Origin: Promethearchaeota archaeon
GTDB lineage: Archaea; Asgardarchaeota; Lokiarchaeia; Sigyniarchaeales; SOKP01
Assembly: GCA_013375475.1 (NCBI GenBank)
Contig: JABXKD010000026.1
Location: 1 to 42,850, forward strand
Direction: 5' to 3'
Length of the DNA stretch: 42,850 nucleotides
Shown here in pieces: positions 34,837 to 42,850 of this stretch; the first letter of the stretch is position 1, and every line of letters starts with the position of its first letter. The position numbers were made by a program, and so were the translations under genes. A model generated the notes under the pieces. The model was given only the letters and a program-made list of their open reading frames with translations. It ran no database searches and was not told where the DNA came from.

Positions 34837-36309
34837 CTATTTTTGAAAAGTTTTAATTGTTTTAGAAGCTGTTGCATCCGTTTTATATCTCATTAGTCCA
34901 ATATTTATCATAAAACTTAGCAAATCCGTTATAATTCTAAAATTCTTTCTTGAATACAATATGAATTTAATACCCTTCCTTTTTAAAAGTCTTAGTAAAG
35001 TATTTTTCCAACCTCTTTTTAAATATCCATAATAATATGCTTTAGATAACAGCTGTTCCAATTTTTCCTTTGATAATTTATCTAGTCGATTAACTGCTGT
35101 TGTGAAATTATAATCGCTCCAGTTATAAGAAAGTAGGTAATTTTTTTCAATTAATGTGGCTCTAAACTTCGTACCAGGTAAAGGAGTCATTACCGAATAA
35201 AGTGGGAAGTCTATTCCCAACTTCCTAACTATCTTTATCATTAAATCTGTGTCCTTCTCTTCTTCATCAAACCTTGAACCTATTAACAAACTGCCAATTG
35301 TTACAATATCATTATCTTGAAGTATTTTGATTGCTTCTACAATGTCTCTAAATTCTATTTTTTTTTGGAGATCATTCAATGACTTTTGATTAAATGATTC
35401 AATTCCTAGAAAAAACAACCAAAAACCTGCTTTAGACATTTTCTTAATTATATTTGGATTATTTTTAATAACATCAATTCTACTTTGGCAGATAAAATCT
35501 AATTTAATTCCCTCTTCGATTATCAGATCGCATATTTTCTCTACTCTTTTCATATTCGCAGTGAAATTATCATCCGCAAATAACACATTTTGGCCCCTTC
35601 CTTGATTAGAAATGATTTTTAACTCTTGAATAACTCGTTCAATACTTTTTGTTCTATAAGTACCTCGATAAAACAAGTGGATATTACAGAAAGTGCATTT
35701 AAACGGACATCCCCTTGATGTTTCAATCACATCGATGGGCATCTGAAAAATCTGAAAATAAGACTTTTTGTTTCTTAATTTTCTTGCCGGCAATGGTAGT
35801 TTATTTAAATCTTTGATTAAAGGATGATCCTCGTTATTAATTATATACCCATTATCTTTATATGAGATGCCTTTTATCTCTTCTAGATTTCTGTTTTTAA
35901 TTAGTTCCCGAAAGGTAAGTTCTCCTTCTCCGCGAACTATAACATCTACAAAAGGATATTTTAGAACTTCAGAGTAATCAAAACTTGGATGCCATCCTCC
36001 TAAAACTGTTGCGAAACCTAATTTTTTTGATCGTTTTGCGATTATTAAAGCAAAATCAATACCAATTGTGAAGCAACATGAAATTCCGACAATATCTGGT
36101 CGGAAATCACTAATTTCTCTCATTATTTCCTTAATGTTTAGATTCCTAACTTTAGCATTAACTATCTTGACTTTTACGATATCTAAAATATTCGCTGCTA
36201 TGGTTTCTAAGCCTAAGGCAGGAATGGTAAATTTATCCGTGATACTCTTAGTAACAAAATTTGGGTTTACTAAAACCACTCTTTGGATATTTTTATCAAT
36301 TAATTTCAT
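34837..36309 (-). CDS. B12-binding-domain radical SAM protein
   Basis: 490 residues. B12-binding-type domain with FTIPALGLETIAANIL, GISCCF, VLGGWHPSF and IVRGEGELTFRELI. Radical SAM centre C201-PFK-C205-TF-C208; later FADDNFTANMKRVEKIC and FLGIESFNQKSL, shared with the two paralogues at 36522 and 37997 (DDNFT). Divergently oriented to 36522. Belongs to a group often found beside glycan and lipid genes; substrate unknown. Confidence 0.87.
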   Translation of the reverse strand: MKLIDKNIQRVVLVNPNFVTKSITDKFTIPALGLETIAANILDIVKVKIVNAKVRNLNIKEIMREISDFRPDIVGISCCFTIGIDFALIIAKRSKKLGFATVLGGWHPSFDYSEVLKYPFVDVIVRGEGELTFRELIKNRNLEEIKGISYKDNGYIINNEDHPLIKDLNKLPLPARKLRNKKSYFQIFQMPIDVIETSRGCPFKCTFCNIHLFYRGTYRTKSIERVIQELKIISNQGRGQNVLFADDNFTANMKRVEKICDLIIEEGIKLDFICQSRIDVIKNNPNIIKKMSKAGFWLFFLGIESFNQKSLNDLQKKIEFRDIVEAIKILQDNDIVTIGSLLIGSRFDEEEKDTDLMIKIVRKLGIDFPLYSVMTPLPGTKFRATLIEKNYLLSYNWSDYNFTTAVNRLDKLSKEKLEQLLSKAYYYGYLKRGWKNTLLRLLKRKGIKFILYSRKNFRIITDLLSFMINIGLMRYKTDATASKTIKTFQK

Positions 36310-36521
36310 GTATTAGCCCATTTTCGAAAGATATAATATCAGTTTCTTTCTTCTAATTTTAAAAATGTAAATCTGTAACTTAGTAAATATATCAAAAGTT
36401 AATTTAATTATAAGATTTATTTTTCACCTTTAAAGGAATTGAAATGATATAGTTTTAATTTAAAGGATATAGTTACTCATTTATTAATTACTATTTTCAA
36501 TCGAAATTAGGCTTGATTTTT

Positions 36522-37985
36522 ATGAAAGTATCGTTAATTTTTCCAAAACTCCCAGAAACAAGTACATTTATTGGGACAGTTAAAGAGGCTGAGAAGTATA
36601 GCAAAGATAAAATAGAATTTTATGGATTTCCTCCTATGGGAATCTTATACCTCGCTACCTATTTACGTGAGAAAAATTTTGATGTATCCATACTTGATCA
36701 ATTCGCGAGGGGCTATTCGGTTGAGAGAACTCTAAAGTGGATAAAACAAGAGAACCCAGATGTTTTAGGATTCTCAACAATAACTACAGCTGGAACAGGA
36801 ATAATATCTGCAGAAATTAGCAGAAGAGTAAAAGAAGAAATAAATCCGAATATAAAAATTCTTTTTGGAAATTATCACGCAACATTCAATGACAGAAGAA
36901 TATTAGAAAAATATCCTTTCGTAGATGCTTGTATACGAGGAGAAGGAGAAAAAACTCTTTTAGAAATTGCTGAAAAAGTTGAAAAAGATCAAAATTTTGA
37001 AGAGATTAAAGGTCTAACATATCGTGATAATGGTAGAATCGTTAGAAATGATGATAGACCTCGTATAGAAAATATGGATACACTTCCATTTCCCGATAGA
37101 AATTTATTAGGAAATGTTGAATATAAAAATACAGTTGAAGGTCTTGAATTATCTGTTGGAAAGTTCACTTCTGCGGCTTCTTCAAGAGGATGTGCGTTTC
37201 AGTGTTCATTTTGTTCAAGCTCCATGTTTTGGGGAAAATGGCGTCCGAGATCTCCAGAAAATATAATAGATGAATTATCCATTCTTGAAGATCAAGGTTT
37301 TAACAATTTACTTTGGGTAGACGATAACTTCACAATAAGTAAGAAAAGACTGTTAAAGTTATCAGATTTAATAAGGAAAGAAAAATTTGATTTCAATTGG
37401 ATGGCTGAAGGTAGAGTAACCCAAAGTTCAAAAGAGTTGTTAAACGCTATGAAGCAGATGGGATGCAAAATTCTTAGTTTTGGTGTTGAAAGTGGATCTC
37501 AGAGACTTTTAGAGTGGTATAATAAAAAAATAACTTTAAATCAAGTTTATGATGCAGTAAAGAATTCTAAAAAGGTGGGAATTGACATGATTTTAGCTAA
37601 CTTTATCGTGGGGGCACCAATTGAGACACGTGAAGAAATTATTGAAACTCTTAATTTTTCGCTGAAATTAGATATTGACTTCCCACAATTTCATATTTTA
37701 GGCATAATACCCGGAAATTGGATATGGGATCAAATGGTTAAAGAAAAGAAAATTAATCCAGATGACTGTTGGGAAGTTGGAACTGCTGTTCTTCCCATTC
37801 CGTTGAGTGAAATAATGGAAAGGATCAGACAAACGCATATAAAATTCATGAAGCGTCCCAGCTATATTTCTAGGCAAATAGCAAAGACTTTAAAAAGCAG
37901 ATATAGGCAAAAAGCAGTCTTGCAAAATATTAAAAACATTGAAAGATGGGATATCTGGAATTCTTGGAAACCTTTTTGGGGATGA
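36522..37985 (+). CDS. B12-binding-domain radical SAM protein, paralogue pair member 1
   Basis: 487 residues from the ATG at 36522 (an upstream TTG at 36513 is open but less likely). B12-type domain with GFPPMGILYLATYLREKNFDV, FGNYHATFND and IRGEGEKTL. Radical SAM centre C224-AFQ-C228-SF-C231, then WVDDNFTISKKRLLKL and FGVESGSQRLLEWYNKKIT. Nearly every block recurs in the convergent neighbour at 37997 (IKGLTYRDNG, LPFPDR, DDNFTVSKKR), so the two are paralogues formed by duplication and inversion. Confidence 0.87.
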   Translation: MKVSLIFPKLPETSTFIGTVKEAEKYSKDKIEFYGFPPMGILYLATYLREKNFDVSILDQFARGYSVERTLKWIKQENPDVLGFSTITTAGTGIISAEISRRVKEEINPNIKILFGNYHATFNDRRILEKYPFVDACIRGEGEKTLLEIAEKVEKDQNFEEIKGLTYRDNGRIVRNDDRPRIENMDTLPFPDRNLLGNVEYKNTVEGLELSVGKFTSAASSRGCAFQCSFCSSSMFWGKWRPRSPENIIDELSILEDQGFNNLLWVDDNFTISKKRLLKLSDLIRKEKFDFNWMAEGRVTQSSKELLNAMKQMGCKILSFGVESGSQRLLEWYNKKITLNQVYDAVKNSKKVGIDMILANFIVGAPIETREEIIETLNFSLKLDIDFPQFHILGIIPGNWIWDQMVKEKKINPDDCWEVGTAVLPIPLSEIMERIRQTHIKFMKRPSYISRQIAKTLKSRYRQKAVLQNIKNIERWDIWNSWKPFWG

Positions 37986-37996
37986 AATTTTATCCA

Positions 37997-39466
37997 TTAG
38001 ACATTATCTGGATTCCAAAATGATTTTAATCCGTGGAAATCTTCAAAATTCTTTAAATTATGTGCAAGAATGTTAAACACAGTCATAATCTTGTAATAAC
38101 TTGTGGTGCTTCTATACAATGCTTTTAGTATGTATTTTGGATTCATAAAAAACTGTCTTAACATCTTAAATATTAAATTTGAAATCACTTCGGTTGGAAC
38201 GCCATTAGGGTCTATATCGGGGATATGAACTCCTTCTTCCCAATATTTATCTTCATCTAGAATGTTTTTCTCCACCATCTCATCCCAGATATCGGTTCCA
38301 GGCATTGTCCCCAAAAGATTAAAGACGGGAAAGTCAATTTCCAATTTTTGAGCAAATTTTAAGGTATTATAAACTTCTGAAAATGTTTCTCCGGGCGCAC
38401 CAACAATAAACGAGCCTAAGATAAATGGAATTTTTGCCCTACGAGTTTTTTTTACTGCAAGAATTGATTGGGATGGAGTTATGTTTTTTCTATAATAATC
38501 AAGAATTCTCTGATTCGCACTTTCTACTCCGTAAAACATTATTCTGCAATTAGCTCTCCGCATTTCTTGCAACATATCATCGGATACTTGGTTTACTCTT
38601 CCCTCACATATCCAATCCATATCTATTTTATGTTTTCGCATTAAACGACAGAGTTTTATGACTCTTTTCTTAGAAACTGTGAAATTATCGTCTACAAAAT
38701 TTATGTATTTATATCCCTCACTCTCTAAAAATAGAATTTCTTCCAGTATATTCTCTACTGAACGAGTCCTAAAACCAACAGTTCTTTTTCCATAACAAAA
38801 CGCACACTGATAAGGACACCCTCGAGAAGAAGTCATTGAGGTAAATCCTTTTGGTGCAAACTCTAAGCCACCAAAACTCCCAGTATACTCGAGATTTAAG
38901 GCTTTTCTATCTGGAAAAGGTATAGCATCAAGATCTTTGTTCAAAGGACGGTCGGTAGTTCTTTTTATAATTCCATTATCTCTATAGGTTAACCCTTTAA
39001 TGTCTTCTAAGGACTTATCTTTTTCTAAAGCTTTAACTAACTCTATAAAGGTAAATTCTCCCTCACCCCTCACACAGATATCAATTTCGGGATATTTGTT
39101 TAAAATCCTATAATCATTATGATTTACATGCCGATTTCCAAAGACTATCTTAACATTTGGGTTCCATTTCTTTACTTCTATCGAAGTTAAAGCCGCACTA
39201 ATTCCCGATCCCGATGCCGTTAAAGTAGAAAACCCTAAAACATCGGGATCTTTCTTTTTAATCCATTCTACTATTTGGGTCAAATTGAAACCCATAGCAG
39301 CTTGGTCAACAATATCAATGTGATAGTTCTCTTTCTTCAAAACAGAACTTAAGTAACAAATTCCTAAAGGCGGATAAATATGATCTGCATTTGCGATAAT
39401 TCTGCCTTTCTCTAAAATTTCCCCGGGTCCAGGATTCACTAAAGCGACTTTAAAGATTTTCACCAC
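37997..39466 (-). CDS. B12-binding-domain radical SAM protein, paralogue pair member 2
   Basis: 489 residues. B12-type domain with YPPLGICYLSSVLKKENYH, FGNRHVNHND and VRGEGEFTF. Radical SAM centre C217-PYQ-C221-AF-C224, then FVDDNFTVSKKRVIKL and YGVESANQRILDYY, and VGAPGETFSE. The start is GTG at 39466 or 39463; neither has a strong ribosome-binding site. Tail-to-tail with paralogue 36522, with only 11 bases between. Possible consecutive steps (for example two methylations) on one lipid or glycan are inference. Confidence 0.86.
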   Translation of the reverse strand: MVKIFKVALVNPGPGEILEKGRIIANADHIYPPLGICYLSSVLKKENYHIDIVDQAAMGFNLTQIVEWIKKKDPDVLGFSTLTASGSGISAALTSIEVKKWNPNVKIVFGNRHVNHNDYRILNKYPEIDICVRGEGEFTFIELVKALEKDKSLEDIKGLTYRDNGIIKRTTDRPLNKDLDAIPFPDRKALNLEYTGSFGGLEFAPKGFTSMTSSRGCPYQCAFCYGKRTVGFRTRSVENILEEILFLESEGYKYINFVDDNFTVSKKRVIKLCRLMRKHKIDMDWICEGRVNQVSDDMLQEMRRANCRIMFYGVESANQRILDYYRKNITPSQSILAVKKTRRAKIPFILGSFIVGAPGETFSEVYNTLKFAQKLEIDFPVFNLLGTMPGTDIWDEMVEKNILDEDKYWEEGVHIPDIDPNGVPTEVISNLIFKMLRQFFMNPKYILKALYRSTTSYYKIMTVFNILAHNLKNFEDFHGLKSFWNPDNV

Positions 39467-39671
39467 TTAGATATTATTTGCACTGATGCATATTCACGAT
39501 TTTAAATTAAAAATCTATGTAGAATATCATTTAATAATTCTTAAATAATTAACTTAAATCAAATATTTGTCTTATCTTTCGCGTTATTCAATTAAATTCG
39601 AAGAAAAACTATCTTAAATTCTATTTTAAGAGACACGATGACAAAAGTTAATATATTTAGATTCCTATCAA

Positions 39672-39728
39672 AAATTAGGATATATTAAGATTATATCGCA
39701 TAATCTGGTTTTAATATCTAAAGGAAGG
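39672..39728 (+). promoter_or_regulatory. Promoter and ribosome-binding region of the mutase operon
   Basis: GATATATTAA at about 39678-39688 is a good TATA element with an A-rich stretch just before it. AAGGAAGG at 39721-39728 is the ribosome-binding site, eight bases before the ATG at 39737. The rest of the 270-base spacer (39467-39736) shows no other feature. Confidence 0.4.
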
Positions 39729-39736
39729 ATAGAATA

Positions 39737-41371
39737 ATGACAGAAATTGACGAGAATAAAACCTTAAAACCAACTAAAAACGAACGACAGGAGAAATTTG
39801 AGAACTTATCTGGTATAGAGATAAAATCGCTCTATACTCCTGAAGACACTAAGAAAATTGATTACAATCGAGATTTAGGGGAACCCGGAGAATACCCTTT
39901 TACTCGCGGGGCTTATCCCAATATGTATCGCGGTCGATTGTGGACAATGAGACAATTCGCTGGATTTGGTACTGCAGCACAAACTAATGAAAGATATAAA
40001 TTCTTGCTAGAACATGGGACAACGGGTTTAAGTGTAGCATTTAGTTTGCATACTATTTATGGGTATGAAGCTGACGACGAAAAATCTTTAGGTGAAGTAG
40101 GAAAGGAGGGTGTTTCAATCGATACTTTAAAAGATATGGAAACTTTGTTTAGTGGAATCGATTTATCAAAAATTTCTACTTCAATGACGATAAACGCTCC
40201 CGCATCTATTTTATTAGCAATGTATATAGTGACAGCAGAAAAACAAGGACATTCTGCCGATAAACTAAGAGGAACAATCCAAAATGATATTCTTAAGGAA
40301 TATATTGCCCAAAAATCATGGGTTTTTCCACCTGAACCTTCCATGCGTTTAATTATAGACACTATTGAATATTGTATTAAAAACGTTCCCCAATGGTATA
40401 CTATTTCAATATCAGGCTATCATATTCGAGAAGCGGGCTCCACAGCAGTTCAGGAACTCGCTTTTACGCTAGCAGACGGATTTGCTTATGTGGAAGCTGC
40501 TATGGAACGGGGTTTAGATGTGGACGACTTTGCTCCCAGACTTTCTTTCTTCTTCAATTCTCATAATAACTTTTTTGAAGAAGTTTGCAAGTATCGCGCA
40601 GCCCGACGCATATGGGCTAAACGGTTGAAAAACAAATATGGAGCAAAAAAGAAAGAATCAATGAGGTTACGCTTTCATACTCAAACCGCGGGCGTTTCAT
40701 TAAGTGCACAAGAGCCAGAGAACAATATTGCTAGAGTTACAATACAGGGTCTAGCTGCTGTTTTAGGGGGGACTCAATCTCTTCATACAAACTCGTTTGA
40801 CGAGGCTTTATGTTTGCCAACTGAAAAAGCGGCAAAAATTGCTTTACGAACTCAACAGATTATAGCAAATGAATCAGGAGCTGCAGATACAGTTGACCCT
40901 CTTGCTGGTTCGTATTATGTTGAGTGGCTCACTAACAAAATGGAAGAAGAAGCGGAACAATACTTTGAAAAGATCCAAGCATTAGGGGGTGTGATTCCTG
41001 CAATTAAAGCTAACTTTTTCCAAAAAGAGATCGCAAATTCCTCGTATAAATATCAGCGAGAAATTGAAAATAAAGATCGAATCATTGTAGGGGTAAACGA
41101 TTTTCAGTTAAGAGAATCTTGCGCTACTCCTTTATTAAAAATTGATGAAAAAGTTGGAGAAGAACAAATTAAGATTTTACAAAGTGTAAGAGACCAACGA
41201 AAAAATAGTAAAGTTCAAGAAAAGCTAGAAAAATTAAAACAGGCAGCAAAAGGCACTGAAAATTTAATGCCATACATAATGGATGCTATTAGAGAATATG
41301 CATCAATAGGAGAAGTAATGACTACTCTTAAGGAAGTGTTTGGAGAATATAGGGAAGATTCAATATTTTAA
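39737..41371 (+). CDS. mcmA1: Methylmalonyl-CoA mutase, catalytic (large) subunit
   Basis: 544 residues, the TIM-barrel chain of a split B12 mutase; the cobalamin domain is a separate gene next door. Blocks: PFTRGAYPNMYRGRLWTMRQ (54-73), GFGTAAQTN, TISISGYHIREAGSTAVQEL, RLRFHTQTAGVSLSAQEP, GGTQSLHTNSFDEAL and ADTVDPLAGSYYVE. It interconverts methylmalonyl-CoA and succinyl-CoA with the small subunit. The stretch usually read as AFDLPTQ-x-GYDSD is AFSLHTIYGYEADD (101-114), a departure near the substrate channel, so a related acyl-CoA could be the substrate. It starts an operon. Confidence 0.93.
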   Translation: MTEIDENKTLKPTKNERQEKFENLSGIEIKSLYTPEDTKKIDYNRDLGEPGEYPFTRGAYPNMYRGRLWTMRQFAGFGTAAQTNERYKFLLEHGTTGLSVAFSLHTIYGYEADDEKSLGEVGKEGVSIDTLKDMETLFSGIDLSKISTSMTINAPASILLAMYIVTAEKQGHSADKLRGTIQNDILKEYIAQKSWVFPPEPSMRLIIDTIEYCIKNVPQWYTISISGYHIREAGSTAVQELAFTLADGFAYVEAAMERGLDVDDFAPRLSFFFNSHNNFFEEVCKYRAARRIWAKRLKNKYGAKKKESMRLRFHTQTAGVSLSAQEPENNIARVTIQGLAAVLGGTQSLHTNSFDEALCLPTEKAAKIALRTQQIIANESGAADTVDPLAGSYYVEWLTNKMEEEAEQYFEKIQALGGVIPAIKANFFQKEIANSSYKYQREIENKDRIIVGVNDFQLRESCATPLLKIDEKVGEEQIKILQSVRDQRKNSKVQEKLEKLKQAAKGTENLMPYIMDAIREYASIGEVMTTLKEVFGEYREDSIF

Positions 41372-41385
41372 ATGAGGTTAAAATA

Positions 41386-41787
41386 ATGACAGAAAATAGG
41401 AAGATAAAAGTATTAGTGTGTAAACCCGGATTAGATGGGCACGACCGAGGAGCGAAGGTCCTAGCTCGAGCGTTAAGAGATGCTGGAATGGAGGTTATTT
41501 ATACGGGGCTCCATCAAACTCCGGACATGATAGTTCAGACTGTTCTTCAGGAAGATCCAGATGCTGTTATGTTAAGCATGTTGTCTGGGGCTCACAAAGC
41601 GTTATGCCCCGTGATTATGGATAAACTCAAGGAAAACGAAATTGATGACGTTCTTGTGAGTGTGGGAGGCATTATTCCCGACGAAGACAAACCATTTTTA
41701 GAAGAACACGGATTAAAAGGGTTTTACGGGCCGGGTACGGAATTAAAAACGATTGTAGAATTTGTGAAAAACAATTTGAAAAGATAG
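41386..41787 (+). CDS. mcmA2: Methylmalonyl-CoA mutase, B12-binding (small) subunit
   Basis: 133 residues. The cobalamin motif is D17-G-H19-D-R-G22, with H19 as the lower axial ligand, followed by MLSMLSGAHKALCP (the GSL-type strand) and VSVGG. It binds adenosylcobalamin and packs on the large subunit to complete the mutase. It is 14 bases after the large subunit gene, with a GAGG ribosome-binding sequence before the ATG. Confidence 0.94.
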   Translation: MTENRKIKVLVCKPGLDGHDRGAKVLARALRDAGMEVIYTGLHQTPDMIVQTVLQEDPDAVMLSMLSGAHKALCPVIMDKLKENEIDDVLVSVGGIIPDEDKPFLEEHGLKGFYGPGTELKTIVEFVKNNLKR

Positions 41788-41793
41788 CTTACA

Positions 41794-42786
41794 ATGGATT
41801 ATTCTGATTTAATCGAAAAATTGCTAAATGGAAATTCTAGAGCGGCTGCTAGGCTTATCACCTTAGTGGAGAATGATATTGGAGCCGCAGAAAACATTAT
41901 TAATGCAATCTATAGTCATACAGGAAATGCATACATTTTAGGGATTACTGGATCACCTGGAAGCGGAAAGTCTACTTTTATTTCTACCATAACTAAAATT
42001 TTTGCTGAACAAGGCAAGAAAATAGGAATAATTTGTGTGGATCCTACCAGCCCTATAACAGGTGGGGCAATCTTAGGTGATAGAATCCGGATGAAAGATA
42101 ATTTTTCACTGAAAGATGTTTTTATACGGAGCATGGCAAATAGGGGACAGCTAGGGGGGCTAGCAAGAGCAACAGAGGATGCTGTAAAAATCTTGGATGC
42201 GTATGGTTGCGAAATAATCATTGTAGAGACCGTCGGAGTAGGGCAATCTGAAGTAGATATCTTTAAATCGGCTCAGACTGTGATAGTGCTCTTAGTACCC
42301 GGTTCAGGAGATGATATTCAGGCCATAAAAGCAGGTATTATGGAAATTACCGATATTTTTGTTGTAAATAAAATGGATTTAGCAGGCGCCGATAAAAAGA
42401 TCGCCGATGTTATGCAAATGTTAGAATTAAGAATGAATTATAAATACGAATCAGAAAATCACGAAGAAAATAACATGCTTATATCAAAATGGACCCCTGA
42501 AATCATCAAAGTTAATTCAATAACAGGCGAAAATTTTGAACGATTGATTGAACTTATAAATATACATAGAGAATTTCTAAAAGAATCAGGAGTTTTGGTG
42601 AAATACCAGAAAAATCGTATTAGGAGCGAAACGCTCCAAATTCTAAAACATAAAATTTCAAAAAAGATTGAGGGGCTAATTCAATCAAATCCCACGATTG
42701 ACGAGTATTTACGGTTAGTTATGGATAAAAGCCTGGATCCCTATTCCATGGCAAATTTAATTATTAAATTATTAGGAATAGAATAA
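41794..42786 (+). CDS. meaB: MeaB/ArgK-type GTPase chaperone of the B12 mutase
   Basis: 330 residues of the G3E GTPase group. P-loop G53-SPGSG-K59-S60; base-recognition NKMDLAG after IFVV; switch regions DPTSPITGGAILGDRIRM (83-100) and ETVGVGQSEVDIF. MeaB controls loading and rescue of adenosylcobalamin in the mutase using GTP. Six bases after the small subunit gene, so translationally coupled. The last 64 bases of the window (42787-42850) hold no gene. Confidence 0.94.
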   Translation: MDYSDLIEKLLNGNSRAAARLITLVENDIGAAENIINAIYSHTGNAYILGITGSPGSGKSTFISTITKIFAEQGKKIGIICVDPTSPITGGAILGDRIRMKDNFSLKDVFIRSMANRGQLGGLARATEDAVKILDAYGCEIIIVETVGVGQSEVDIFKSAQTVIVLLVPGSGDDIQAIKAGIMEITDIFVVNKMDLAGADKKIADVMQMLELRMNYKYESENHEENNMLISKWTPEIIKVNSITGENFERLIELINIHREFLKESGVLVKYQKNRIRSETLQILKHKISKKIEGLIQSNPTIDEYLRLVMDKSLDPYSMANLIIKLLGIE

Positions 42787-42850
42787 AGAGCTCTTCTTTT
42801 TTACTAGATGTTTTTATTTTATCACTCTTTTAAATGCTATAATTATATAT

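Overview
This is an AT-rich archaeal chromosomal segment (roughly one third GC by eye) with dense coding on both strands and short spacers. No tRNA, rRNA, CRISPR array, insertion sequence or phage gene was seen. The archaeal assignment rests on an archaeal/eukaryotic-type ribosomal protein L10e (uL16), archaeal-style T-tract terminators and many small zinc-ribbon membrane proteins. An Asgard (Lokiarchaeia-like) origin is my best guess but is inference. The first 77 bases exactly repeat bases 739-815, so the left end may be a contig edge with an assembly artefact.

Layout. 1-9,000 is mostly housekeeping or miscellaneous: small unknown proteins, a NifU-type Fe-S scaffold, an SMP-30/gluconolactonase-like protein, an NDP-forming acyl-CoA synthetase-like protein without its catalytic histidine segment, a Gfo/Idh/MocA oxidoreductase, L10e, and an MSMEG_0568-type radical SAM protein. 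9,147-12,854 reads as a lipid or envelope set (CDP-alcohol phosphatidyltransferase, membrane GT2 glycosyltransferase, LuxE-like acyl-activating enzyme). Two tandem zinc-ribbon membrane proteins follow.

14,359-21,779 (minus strand) is the most interesting part: a compact apparent operon encoding two SPASM radical SAM proteins, a B12-binding-type radical SAM protein, an ABBA-fold (NphB/CloQ-like) aromatic prenyltransferase, a U32/UbiU-like iron-sulfur protein and an SCP2 lipid-carrier protein. Four of the six share a small helical domain of about 75-80 residues that resembles the PCP_red domain: N-terminal in three, C-terminal in the U32 protein. I read this as an oxygen-independent pathway that builds a prenylated aromatic or quinone-like molecule. 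The SCP2 + U32 pair recalls UbiT/UbiU/UbiV of anaerobic ubiquinone synthesis. I do not know of a described system of this composition.

22,718-39,466 is an accessory region rich in surface-polymer functions (sulfotransferase, two GT2 glycosyltransferases, hexapeptide acyltransferase, NodB-type deacetylase, alpha/beta hydrolase) interleaved with five B12-binding-type radical SAM proteins and one SPASM-like radical SAM protein. In total the window has ten radical SAM enzymes. 39,737-42,786 is a clean methylmalonyl-CoA mutase operon (catalytic subunit, B12-binding subunit, MeaB GTPase), linking propionyl-CoA/methylmalonyl-CoA and succinyl-CoA.

All calls are by reading of motifs and remembered family features; no searches were run.
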